A stretch of 63,014 nt of DNA from RGIG4608 sp045643885 (GTDB lineage: Bacteria; Bacillota; Clostridia; Oscillospirales; CAG-272), in contig JAZRFY010000002.1 of the NCBI GenBank assembly GCA_045643885.1, forward strand, positions 1-63,014, given 5' to 3'. This document shows, piece by piece, positions 34,151 to 41,768 of the stretch (positions are counted from its first letter, which is position 1; every line of letters begins with the position of its first letter). A program made the position numbers and the translations under genes. Below the pieces are notes generated by a model. The model did not search any database, had not been told where the DNA came from, and was given only the letters and a program-made list of their open reading frames with translations.

Positions 34151-35232
34151 GCATTGATGAAGCCGTCAAGGTCACCGTCCATAACTGCCTGGATATTGCC
34201 GTTTTCGTGGCCTGTTCTTGTATCCTTGGCAAGAGTGTAGGGCATGAATACGTAGGAACGAATCTGTGATCCCCATTCGATATTTGCCTTATTGCCCTGG
34301 ATATCCTCAACTCTTTCAAGATTTTCTCTGATTTTGATTTCAAGGAGCTTGGATTTAAGCATCTTCATAGCAGTTTCCTTGTTCTGAAGCTGGCTTCTTT
34401 CCGTCTGACAACCAACAACGATACCTGTGGGCTTGTGCAAGATACGGATAGCTGAGTCGGTCTTGTTGATATGCTGACCACCTGCACCGGATGAACGGTG
34501 AGCTGTGATGTCGAGATCCTCCATACGAAGCTCGATTGTGTTATCGTCTTCAAATTCGGGCATTACTTCGATTGAAGCGAAGGATGTCTGACGTCTGCCG
34601 TTAGCATCGAAGGGAGAAACACGAACAAGACGGTGAACGCCGTTTTCACTCTTAAGATAACCGTATGCGTTTTCACCCTCTACCATAATAGTCGCGCTCT
34701 TGATACCTGCTGCATCTCCGTCGAGCCAGTCAAGGAGCTTAACGTTGAAATCGTGAGCCTCAGCCCAACGTGTAATCATTCTGTAAAGCATTTGTGCCCA
34801 GTCCTGAGCCTCAGTGCCACCTGCACCGGGATGGAATGAAACGATAGCATTGTTTCTGTCGTATTCACCGGAGAGAAGGATCTCTATTCTCATTCTTTCT
34901 TCTTCGCGTTCAACGAATTCAAGCTCAGACTTTACTTCTTCAGCATATCCGTCTTCGTTTTCCTCAATTGCCATTTCAGCAAGCGCGATAGCGTCCTCAA
35001 GGCGCTGAGCAAGACCGTTAAATTCGTCAAGCTTCTTCTTGCCCTGCTTGATTGACTGCAAAATCTTTGAGGAGTTGTCCTGATTTGACCAGAAGTCGGG
35101 GTCAAGAGTCTTTTCCTCCATCTCGTTTACCTGTTTTGTAAGCTCTGCTATGCGAAGAGAATCGTAAAGCTCTGCGATGTCCTTTCTCATTCCTATGAGC
35201 TTATATTTATATTCTTCAAGTTCGATTATCAT
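34123..35232 (-). CDS. prfB: Peptide chain release factor 2
   Basis: RF2 recognises UAA and UGA in the ribosomal A site and triggers peptidyl-tRNA hydrolysis. 369 residues. The SPF codon-recognition tripeptide (RVSPFDANG) identifies RF2, and the GGQ motif (SGAGGQHINKTDSA) is intact. The usual programmed +1 frameshift (CTT TGA C near codon 25) is absent: the equivalent place reads CTT CGC (DSLRIAEL) and the whole gene is one frame, so the common UGA-sensing autoregulation is missing. Presence of RF2 also argues that UGA is a stop codon in this organism. Confidence 0.96.
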   Translation of the reverse strand: MIIELEEYKYKLIGMRKDIAELYDSLRIAELTKQVNEMEEKTLDPDFWSNQDNSSKILQSIKQGKKKLDEFNGLAQRLEDAIALAEMAIEENEDGYAEEVKSELEFVEREEERMRIEILLSGEYDRNNAIVSFHPGAGGTEAQDWAQMLYRMITRWAEAHDFNVKLLDWLDGDAAGIKSATIMVEGENAYGYLKSENGVHRLVRVSPFDANGRRQTSFASIEVMPEFEDDNTIELRMEDLDITAHRSSGAGGQHINKTDSAIRILHKPTGIVVGCQTERSQLQNKETAMKMLKSKLLEIKIRENLERVEDIQGNKANIEWGSQIRSYVFMPYTLAKDTRTGHENGNIQAVMDGDLDGFINAYLKHITKA

Positions 35233-35269
35233 AATAAATCTCCAATCGTCACAAATTAATCCATTTTAT

Positions 35270-35298
35270 ATATTAACATACTTTCTCAATTTTTGCAA
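35270..35298 (-). promoter_or_regulatory. Promoter for prfB
   Basis: On the minus strand: TTGCAA, 17 bp, TAATAT, 38 bases from the start codon. Confidence 0.5.
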
Positions 35299-35314
35299 GT
35301 GCTTTTTTGTACAA

Positions 35315-35344
35315 TAAAAAAGGCAACTAAAATGATTAGTTGCC
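35315..35344 (-). terminator. Terminator after the response regulator
   Basis: Stem GGCAACTA / TAGTTGCC; on the minus strand followed by TTTTTTATT. Confidence 0.8.
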
Positions 35345-35357
35345 ATGTTTTGTTTAA

Positions 35358-36053
35358 TTATTCAAGAATCTCGAATTTATATCCAACGCCCCAAACGGTT
35401 TTAAGTACCCATTTGTCACTTACACCCTCAAGCTTTTCGCGAAGGCGCTTAACGTGAACGTCAACTGTTCTTGAGTCACCGAGGTAGTCAAAGCCCCAAA
35501 CCTTGTCAAGAAGCTGGTCTCTTGTGAAAACGCGGTTTCTGTTGTAGGCAAGAAAGTAGAGAAGCTCAAGCTCCTTGGGAGGGATATCGATGGGCTTGCC
35601 CATGAGCTTAAGCTCGTATTTTTGCAAGCTGATTTCGATATTATCAAACTTGATAACCTCATTATCGTTTTTAGATATTGCATTTGAACGTGAACGGCGA
35701 AGAACTGCCTTGACGCGTGCTGAAAGCTCCTTGATATCAAAGGGCTTAACAACGTAATCGTCCGCACCAAGCTCAAGGCCCAAGACCTTATCGAAAGTGT
35801 CACTCTTTGTGCTTATAATAATGATGGGCTGATTAGAAACCTCTCTGATCTCGCGACAAACCTGCCAACCGTCTTTTTTGGGGAGCATAACGTCAAGAAG
35901 CACTATATCAGGGTTGTAAAGCTTAAAGCTGTCGATGCCCAAAACGCCATCGTTTACGGTCTTTACCTCATAGCCCTCTTTTTCAAAATAATTTTTAATT
36001 GTATCGCAAATTGCAGCGTCGTTATCAATAACGAGAATCTTAGTATCGAGCAT
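35358..36053 (-). CDS. OmpR/PhoB-family response regulator (orphan)
   Basis: A 231-residue two-component regulator. The receiver domain (4-~120) has acidic pair DN/D near 10-12, phospho-acceptor D54 (LLDVMLP), T82 and K103 (VVKPF). The C-terminal winged helix (~135-231) has PPKELELLYFLAYNRNRVFTRDQLLDKVWG and SRTVDVHVKRLREKL. No sensor kinase gene is beside it. AAGGAGG precedes the ATG. The upstream region has a good promoter preceded by two 20-bp direct repeats 40 bp apart, which could be its own binding sites. Confidence 0.93.
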   Translation of the reverse strand: MLDTKILVIDNDAAICDTIKNYFEKEGYEVKTVNDGVLGIDSFKLYNPDIVLLDVMLPKKDGWQVCREIREVSNQPIIIISTKSDTFDKVLGLELGADDYVVKPFDIKELSARVKAVLRRSRSNAISKNDNEVIKFDNIEISLQKYELKLMGKPIDIPPKELELLYFLAYNRNRVFTRDQLLDKVWGFDYLGDSRTVDVHVKRLREKLEGVSDKWVLKTVWGVGYKFEILE

Positions 36054-36103
36054 AATTTCCTCCTTGAAGTGAGTGATGTATAATAAAAATCATATTAATC
36101 CAA

Positions 36104-36131
36104 ATTTTACAAATACTATTCTATATGTCAA
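36104..36131 (-). promoter_or_regulatory. Sigma-A promoter for the response regulator
   Basis: On the minus strand: TTGACA, 16 bp, TAAAAT, about 50 bases from the ATG. Confidence 0.65.
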
Positions 36132-36157
36132 ACCTTAAAAAAACTTGAAAATAAATC

Positions 36158-36217
36158 AAATATAGAATAATCTTGACTATTTTTTAAATTTATTGACAAA
36201 TATCGAATAATTTTTGA
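36158..36217. repeat. Direct repeats 40 bp apart upstream of the response regulator promoter
   Basis: AAATATAGAATAATCTTGAC (36158-36177) and AAATATCGAATAATTTTTGA (36198-36217) match at 16 of 20 positions and begin exactly 40 bp apart, about four helical turns. They lie directly upstream of the -35, as expected of OmpR-type activator or repressor sites. Confidence 0.5.
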
Positions 36218-36309
36218 ACAAATTGTTAGGTTCATATGAATTATAACACAAAAATTTCCAAAAATCAAGAGAAGGTTAACAATTTGTTTAAAATGTGTTA
36301 ATAAAACAA

Positions 36310-36335
36310 AAAACACCGCCGACAGCGGTGTTTTG
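36310..36335 (-). terminator. Terminator after bcp
   Basis: Stem AACACCGC / GCGGTGTT with loop CGACA; minus-strand tail TTTTTTGTTTTATT. Confidence 0.85.
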
Positions 36336-36339
36336 TTTG

Positions 36340-36791
36340 TTAAAGATATTCAAGGATTTCTTCGGCATTGGTGTCGGGCTTAACGTTTGGCATTATCTTT
36401 TCGATATATCCGTTTTCGTCGATGATGAACGTTGTTCTGACGATGCCCATGCTCACCTTGCCGTAAAGCTTCTTTTCCTTCCACACACCGTATTGCTCGA
36501 TGGCGATTCTATCGGGATCGGAAAGGAGGATGAAGGGAAGTGAGAATTTGTCTGCAAATTTTGCATGTGATTCCACACTGTCCTTGCTTATGCCCACAAC
36601 TGAAACGTTTTTCTCTTTGAATTTGCCATAATTTTGAGCAAATGCACAAGCCTGACGGGTGCAGCCGGGGGTGTTATCCTTGGGATAAAAGTATAAAACT
36701 ACCTTCTTGCCCCAAAAATCGGAGAGGGAAACGACCTCACCTGTTCTGTCCTTTAATGTGAAAAGTGGTGCTTTGTCACCAACCTTAAGCA
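36340..36791 (-). CDS. bcp: Thiol peroxidase BCP-type peroxiredoxin
   Basis: Reduces hydrogen and organic peroxides using thioredoxin. 150 residues. Peroxidatic Cys44 in DNTPGCT and the resolving Cys49 (CTRQAC) match the atypical 2-Cys BCP/PrxQ pattern; FYPKDNTPG is diagnostic. The frame is open far upstream, but ATG 36791 has GGAGGTT ahead and gives the family length. It lies 146 bp downstream of thioredoxin in the same direction. A minus-strand TATAAT at 36866-36871 may provide its own promoter. Confidence 0.93.
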
Positions 36792-36937
36792 TATTTTGAA
36801 CCTCCGTAATAACGATTAATGCATCATTTACACATAAAAAGTCGATATCTGATTTTGCTGACCGTATTATAACACATTTTTTGAGGATTTTCATTATTTT
36901 TTGCAATATTTTTTGAAAATTTACAAATTTGTGATTT

Positions 36938-37246
36938 TTACTTATCAATAAGCTCTAGGATGGCATCCTTGGGACGTACGCCCGTTGCTTTGTTTATCAC
37001 TTTTCCATCCCTTAAAACGACGAGCGTGGGAACACTGAAAATTGCATATTCGTTTGAAAGCTCAGGGTTTTTGTCAACGTTTATCTTTGCAACTACGATA
37101 TCATTTCTTTCATCGGCTATCTCGTCAATCGTGGGTGAAAGCATGCGACACGGACCGCACCAATCTGCATAGAAGTCAAGAAGGGCAATTTTTTGACTGC
37201 TTTTGATTTCACTGATATCATTATTTTCGATTTTTATAATCGGCAT
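36938..37246 (-). CDS. trxA: Thioredoxin
   Basis: A 102-residue thioredoxin with active site WCGPCRM (C30 and C33), the cis-Pro loop in VPTLVVLRDGK, and the usual fold length. A cytoplasmic dithiol reductant; the adjacent BCP peroxiredoxin is a natural client, so the pair forms a peroxide-defence unit. The trxA symbol is by family. ATG 37246 has AAAGGAGA upstream, so the longer frame to 37273 is rejected. Confidence 0.93.
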   Translation of the reverse strand: MPIIKIENNDISEIKSSQKIALLDFYADWCGPCRMLSPTIDEIADERNDIVVAKINVDKNPELSNEYAIFSVPTLVVLRDGKVINKATGVRPKDAILELIDK

Positions 37247-37358
37247 ACCGTTCTCCTTTGTTTTGGTTTTCATAATATATTTTTAACTTTATTTCGTAAT
37301 TTACTCATTATTTTAATTGGATATTTGTTTATTTATTTAAATAAATTTATTATTGTAC

Positions 37359-37387
37359 TTGCAAACAATCCTATATTATGATATAAT
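37359..37387 (+). promoter_or_regulatory. Sigma-A promoter for ychF
   Basis: TTGCAA, 17 bp, TATAAT, 49 bases upstream of the ATG. Confidence 0.7.
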
Positions 37388-37436
37388 ATTACAGTTAATA
37401 TGGACAAATATGGTTTTATATAAAGGAGACTAACAA

Positions 37437-38531
37437 ATGAAACTTGGTATAGTAGGACTTCCTAACGTTGGAAAGAGTACGCTTTTTAACGCGCTTACTA
37501 ATGCTGGCGCAGAATCTGCAAACTATCCCTTCTGCACAATCGAGCCTAACGTAGGCGTTGTTGCAGTGCCCGACCACCGTCTTGACGTGCTTGCAGAGAT
37601 GTATAATCCCGAAAAATTCACGCCCGCAGTTATTGAATTCGTTGATATCGCAGGTCTTGTTAAGGGCGCTTCAAAGGGTGAAGGCCTTGGAAACAAGTTC
37701 CTTGACAATATTCGTCAGGTCGATGCCATCGTGCACGTTGTTCGTTGCTTTGAGGATGAAAATATCATCCACGTTGACGGCAACATCAACCCTATTCGCG
37801 ACCTTGAAACTATTAACCTTGAGCTTATCTTCTCCGATATGGAGATTCTTGAAAGAAGAATCGACCGTGTGAAGAAGGCTATGAAGGGAGATAAGACTCT
37901 TGCAGCTACTGTTGAGCTTCTTGAGCGTATTCACGCAACTCTTGAAGAGGGCAAGTGTGCTCGTACCATGGAGCTTGATGCAGACGAGCTTGAGCTTCTC
38001 GGTGACACACAGCTTCTCACCATGAAGCCCGTTATCTACGTTGCAAACGTTTGCGAGTCCGAGGCAGATCACGAGCCCGTTGAAAACGCGCTTTACTGTG
38101 AGCTTAAGGAATTTGCAGCTGCTGAGCATTCTGAAATCATTGCAATCTGTGCTCAGATCGAGGCGGAAATCAGTGAGCTTGATGCTGAGGAAAAGAAGAT
38201 GTTCCTTGAGGATATGGGTATTTCCGAGAGTGGTCTTGACCGTCTTATCAAGGCAAGCTATTCCTTGCTTGGACTCATCTCCTACCTTACTGCAGGACCT
38301 AAGGAGGTTCGTGCTTGGACTATCACAAAGGGTATGAGAGCACCCCAGGCTGCAGGAAAGATTCACAGTGACTTTGAACGTGGCTTTATCAGAGCAGAGG
38401 TCGTTGACTTTGACGTTCTCACAAAGCTCGGCTCTATGAATGCAGTTAAGGATGCAGGTCTTCTTCGCAGTGAGGGTAAGGATTACGTCGTTAAGGACGG
38501 CGACATCGTACTCTTCAGATTTAACGTATAA
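37437..38531 (+). CDS. ychF: Ribosome-binding ATPase YchF (OLA1 family)
   Basis: Obg-family P-loop NTPase that prefers ATP, binds ribosomes and responds to oxidative stress. 364 residues. G1 GLPNVGKSTLFNALT, G3 DIAGLVKGASKGEGLGNKFL, the non-canonical G4 region (VIYVANVCESE) and the C-terminal TGS domain (GAKEVRAW-like segment GPKEVRAWTITKG, then DFERGFIRAEV) are all seen. AAGGAG precedes the ATG. Single-gene unit. Confidence 0.96.
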   Translation: MKLGIVGLPNVGKSTLFNALTNAGAESANYPFCTIEPNVGVVAVPDHRLDVLAEMYNPEKFTPAVIEFVDIAGLVKGASKGEGLGNKFLDNIRQVDAIVHVVRCFEDENIIHVDGNINPIRDLETINLELIFSDMEILERRIDRVKKAMKGDKTLAATVELLERIHATLEEGKCARTMELDADELELLGDTQLLTMKPVIYVANVCESEADHEPVENALYCELKEFAAAEHSEIIAICAQIEAEISELDAEEKKMFLEDMGISESGLDRLIKASYSLLGLISYLTAGPKEVRAWTITKGMRAPQAAGKIHSDFERGFIRAEVVDFDVLTKLGSMNAVKDAGLLRSEGKDYVVKDGDIVLFRFNV

Positions 38532-38542
38532 GATAAAAGAAA

Positions 38543-38573
38543 AAGCCTGTTGGCGAAAGCCAACAGGCAAAAT
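38543..38573. terminator. Bidirectional terminator between ychF and DUF975 gene
   Basis: Perfect 10-bp stem GCCTGTTGGC / GCCAACAGGC with a GAAA tetraloop; A-run before and AAAATTT after. Confidence 0.8.
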
Positions 38574-38582
38574 TTAAACAAA

Positions 38583-39320
38583 TTAATAATTGTATTCCTT
38601 GTATTCTTCCTCTTCTTCTTTTTCCTGCTTGATTATGTCATAGAAAACTGCAGAGGATACGTTGATGTAAGGAGTTACCCACAAGCTACCCCAACCGAAG
38701 AAGGCTATGCTACTGATTGCTTCCCAACCAAAGAAGCTAAAAATGAGTTTCAAATATCTCCATCTGTTGCCTTCCATAAGACGTTCACTTTCGTCAAAGC
38801 ATTCTTTCCAGCTGAATTCGGGATTTTCGTGCTTAACGTGGAAGATCATCGCATAGGACAATGAAACGTAGTATGCGGGAATGATGAACAAGCAGAACCA
38901 AAGCAAGATATGTACACAGTACATAAGACCAAGCTCGATGGTTCCACCAATATTCTTGAATCCGTCAAAGAATTTACGCATCTTGATTTCACCGGAGCCG
39001 TTAACGAGCTCAAGATGAACCGCAGCAAGTCCTGCCTGAAGAGGGCCGAGCACGACTGCGAAAATCAAAACGTAAACTATAAAGAACAAAACGGCAAGGA
39101 AGATATCAAGCCAAACCTTTTCGCCAATCCAGCCAACAACAATCGTTCTGACAAATTCAAAGATTGTCATTGTGATTGAAGCTAAAAGCATAATTACAAC
39201 AACGGCAACCAATACTACAAGGACGTTAAGGATAACGGACTTGACCCAGTCTTTACCGAAAATATTATCGTCAAGAAGGGATCGTGCTCTTGCACGAATT
39301 TCCTTATTAGATATATGCAT
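38583..39320 (-). CDS. DUF975-family integral membrane protein
   Basis: A 245-residue protein with about five to six hydrophobic helices. The conserved opening ISNKEIRARARSLLDDNIFG and the late motif ENPEFSWKECFDESERLMEGNRWRYLKL match the DUF975 pattern. Function unknown. The start at M3 of the longest frame (39320) is preferred, because the GGAGGA site would be only one base from the first ATG. A paralog lies 138 bp upstream with its own promoter, so the two are a tandem duplication. Confidence 0.85.
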   Translation of the reverse strand: MHISNKEIRARARSLLDDNIFGKDWVKSVILNVLVVLVAVVVIMLLASITMTIFEFVRTIVVGWIGEKVWLDIFLAVLFFIVYVLIFAVVLGPLQAGLAAVHLELVNGSGEIKMRKFFDGFKNIGGTIELGLMYCVHILLWFCLFIIPAYYVSLSYAMIFHVKHENPEFSWKECFDESERLMEGNRWRYLKLIFSFFGWEAISSIAFFGWGSLWVTPYINVSSAVFYDIIKQEKEEEEEYKEYNY

Positions 39321-39358
39321 AAACATTCCTCCGGGAAAAAAGTATACTTATTTACACT

Positions 39359-39387
39359 ATTGTAATACTTTTTTTGCAAAATGTCAA
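39359..39387 (-). promoter_or_regulatory. Sigma-A promoter for first DUF975 gene
   Basis: On the minus strand: TTGACA, 17 bp, TACAAT, 39 bases from the start. Confidence 0.75.
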
Positions 39388-39417
39388 GGCATTTTCTTAT
39401 TTTTGTAAAAATAAAGA

Positions 39418-39449
39418 AAAAAGTCTGCCAACAATTGTGACAGACCTTT
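39418..39449 (-). terminator. Terminator after second DUF975 gene
   Basis: Stem GTCTG / CAGAC extended by an inner CAATTG palindrome; minus-strand tail TTTTTTCTTT. Confidence 0.6.
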
Positions 39450-39458
39450 AATCTTTTA

Positions 39459-40058
39459 TCAAATATATTCTTTGGAGCGCTTAAGCTCTTCATAGAAAAT
39501 TGCGTTCGCAGTGGATTTATAGGGATCAAGCCAAAGATATCCTATGCCAAGTGTGAAAAGGCAGAGAATATCCCAACCGATAAAGCTCAAATTGAAAACG
39601 AAGAAATCCCAACGGTGACCTTTCATAAGGCGTTCGCTTTCTTCAAGGCATTCTCTCCAACCGTATTCGGGATAATCTGCTTTGATGAAGTATACCATAG
39701 CATAGCTATATGACTTGATGATGCCGGGAATGATGAACAAAAGTGTCCAAAGGAAAACAAAAAGATTGTGCATGACACCGAGAATGACATTCGAACCGAA
39801 GCTGTTCATGCCTGAAAATGCATGCTCAAATTTTACGTCCTCTTCATTACGGGCAATTTTCAAAAATACAAAATGAAGTCCAACGTAGATAGGACCCATC
39901 AAAAGGATGGAGGCAATGCTTCCAACATAGTTGATTGCCGCGATTATCAAGGCTGTAACGATTGTAATGCCAACGCTTAAAAGCCACGTGCTGTGGAACA
40001 GGCTATTACCAAGTGATTCGCGTGCTCTTGCACGCATTTCATAATTAGACATATTCAT
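39459..40058 (-). CDS. DUF975-family integral membrane protein (paralog)
   Basis: A 199-residue paralog of the preceding DUF975 protein, shorter in the middle. It shares the start (MSNYEMRARARESLGNSLF) and the motif YPEYGWRECLEESERLMKGHRWDFFVF, with an IIPGIIKSYSYAMVYFI helix. Four to five membrane helices. Function unknown; DUF975 tandem pairs suggest a heteromeric membrane assembly, but this is inference. GAGGTG precedes the ATG, and an upstream promoter separates it from trmB. Confidence 0.85.
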   Translation of the reverse strand: MNMSNYEMRARARESLGNSLFHSTWLLSVGITIVTALIIAAINYVGSIASILLMGPIYVGLHFVFLKIARNEEDVKFEHAFSGMNSFGSNVILGVMHNLFVFLWTLLFIIPGIIKSYSYAMVYFIKADYPEYGWRECLEESERLMKGHRWDFFVFNLSFIGWDILCLFTLGIGYLWLDPYKSTANAIFYEELKRSKEYI

Positions 40059-40090
40059 AAAATCACCTCTAATATTTTAAGTACAATTAC

Positions 40091-40119
40091 ATATTACACT
40101 TTTTTGCAAAAATTGTCAA
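40091..40119 (-). promoter_or_regulatory. Sigma-A promoter for second DUF975 gene
   Basis: On the minus strand: TTGACA, 17 bp, TAATAT, 33 bases from the start. Confidence 0.7.
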
Positions 40120-40155
40120 TAAGTTCGATAAAAATCCAGAAAGGAATCTATATAT

Positions 40156-40803
40156 ATGAGAATGAGAAAGAAAAAGCACGGAGCAGAAAGAATAGAGGCG
40201 TGCTCTCACTTGCTTATAACACCTAATGAAGAATTTAAAGCGGATCCTATGTCTGCTTTCAATGAAAAAAAGCCCATCCATCTCGAAATCGGATGTGGAA
40301 AGGGCAATTTTGCCGTTGGAATGGCGGCTCAGCATCACGAAGTGAATTTTATCGCGATGGAAAAGATTGCAGACGTTGCTTGTCTTGCTCTTGAAAAGGC
40401 AGAAAAGGCAAAGGAGAACCGTCCTGACAACCTCAGATTCATCATCGGTGATGCGAAAAATCTCGTTGAGTATTTTCCTGCTCATTCCATAGATTGCATC
40501 TATCTCAATTTCAGTGATCCCTGGCCCAAGGCAGGTCATGCTAAGCGTCGTCTTACTTATCATACCTTCCTTGAAATCTATAAGACCTTGCTTAAGGAGG
40601 GCGGACTCCTTCGACTTAAAACCGATAACGAGGGACTTTTCGATTTCTCTCTTGAGGAGTTTGAGGCATTCGGTCTTAAATTTGAGTTTGTAACACGCGA
40701 CCTTCACAATTCCGAAAAGAATGAGGGGAATGTTATGACTGAATACGAGAAGAATTTCTCTGACAAGGGACAACCCATCTATTCTGCACACGTTAGATTT
40801 TAA
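40156..40803 (+). CDS. trmB: tRNA (guanine-N7-)-methyltransferase TrmB
   Basis: Methylates G46 in the tRNA variable loop with SAM. 215 residues. Motif I HLEIGCGKGNFAVGMA and the signature YLNFSDPWPKAGHAKRRLTYHTFL, with LKTDNEGLFDFSLE, are diagnostic. AAGGAAT lies upstream of the ATG. The truB gene follows 12 bases downstream, so this is a two-gene tRNA modification operon. Confidence 0.95.
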   Translation: MRMRKKKHGAERIEACSHLLITPNEEFKADPMSAFNEKKPIHLEIGCGKGNFAVGMAAQHHEVNFIAMEKIADVACLALEKAEKAKENRPDNLRFIIGDAKNLVEYFPAHSIDCIYLNFSDPWPKAGHAKRRLTYHTFLEIYKTLLKEGGLLRLKTDNEGLFDFSLEEFEAFGLKFEFVTRDLHNSEKNEGNVMTEYEKNFSDKGQPIYSAHVRF

Positions 40804-40815
40804 GAGGATATAAAA

Positions 40816-41736
40816 ATGAGTGAAATCAAATTTGAGCCCTGTGGCATACTTGTTGTAAACAAGCCCGAGGGTATCACGAGCCACGACGTAGTGGGCAAGA
40901 TAAGAAAGTTTTACGGCACACGCAAGGTGGGGCATACGGGAACGCTTGATCCACTTGCGACGGGAGTGCTTGTTATCTTGCTTGGAAGAGCTGCAAAGGC
41001 TGCTGAATATCTTGTTGCCGACAGAAAGACCTATAAGGCAAGAATCACACTCGGTATCACAACCGACACCGAGGATATCACGGGTAAGGTGCTTAGTGAA
41101 AGCGAAAGCATTCCTTCTTGTGAGCAGGTGCTTGGTGCTTGCAAGGAGTTCCTTGGCAAGATCAAGCAGATTCCCCCTATGTACAGCGCTCTTAAGGTTG
41201 ACGGAAAAAAGCTTTACGATCTTGCAAGAGAGGGAATCGAGATAGAGCGTCAGGCACGCGATATCGAGATTTTTCAGCTTGAATGCACACCTACCGATAA
41301 GGAAAACGAATATGAACTGCTTGTTGAATGCTCATCGGGAACGTATATAAGAACACTTTGTGCCGACATCGGTGCAAAGCTTGGATGCGGAGGAGTTATG
41401 AGTGCATTGCACCGTGTGGTTGCAGGTGGATTTAGCATTGAGCAGTCCCACACCTTAGAGGAGCTTGAGGCACTTGAAATGAGTGCAAGATATGATCTTT
41501 TATCCCCCACCGAGTCACTTTTTGAGGAGTGCCCCAAGGTGAATTTGCCGGCATTTTACGAAAAGCTTTGCAGAAGTGGATGCGAAATATATCAAAGTAA
41601 GATAAAAACCGATATTGAGCTTGGAAAATACGTACGCATCTGCACACACAAGGGTGAGTTTTTTGCCCTCGGTGAGGTGCGTCAGTATGAAAACGGCACG
41701 GCAATCAAATCTATAAAAACCTTTAGCTTGGAATAA
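40816..41736 (+). CDS. truB: tRNA pseudouridine-55 synthase TruB
   Basis: Makes pseudouridine 55 in the T loop of tRNAs. 306 residues. N-terminal GILVVNKPEGITSHDVVGKIR, catalytic Asp45 in GHTGTLDPLATGVL, and YSALKVDGKKLYDLAREG and CSSGTYIRTLCADIG typify the family. The C-terminal part (~230-306) resembles a PUA-like extension. Directly downstream of trmB; AGAGGAT ahead of the ATG. Confidence 0.95.
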   Translation: MSEIKFEPCGILVVNKPEGITSHDVVGKIRKFYGTRKVGHTGTLDPLATGVLVILLGRAAKAAEYLVADRKTYKARITLGITTDTEDITGKVLSESESIPSCEQVLGACKEFLGKIKQIPPMYSALKVDGKKLYDLAREGIEIERQARDIEIFQLECTPTDKENEYELLVECSSGTYIRTLCADIGAKLGCGGVMSALHRVVAGGFSIEQSHTLEELEALEMSARYDLLSPTESLFEECPKVNLPAFYEKLCRSGCEIYQSKIKTDIELGKYVRICTHKGEFFALGEVRQYENGTAIKSIKTFSLE

Positions 41737-41739
41737 ATA

Positions 41740-41768
41740 AAGAGAGGCATTTGCCTCTCTTTATTCTT
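41740..41768. terminator. Terminator between truB and the GerA-family gene
   Basis: Stem AAAGAGAGGCA / TGCCTCTCTTT then TATTCTTTTTT; serves truB and, on the minus strand, the convergent gene. Confidence 0.85.

Noticed and set aside
37671..38570. Long open frame antisense to ychF
   Set aside because: Opposite strand of a conserved gene; Cys/Leu-rich composition typical of antisense shadows.
40087..40935. Long open frame antisense to trmB
   Set aside because: Covers a clearly conserved gene on the other strand and has no motif.
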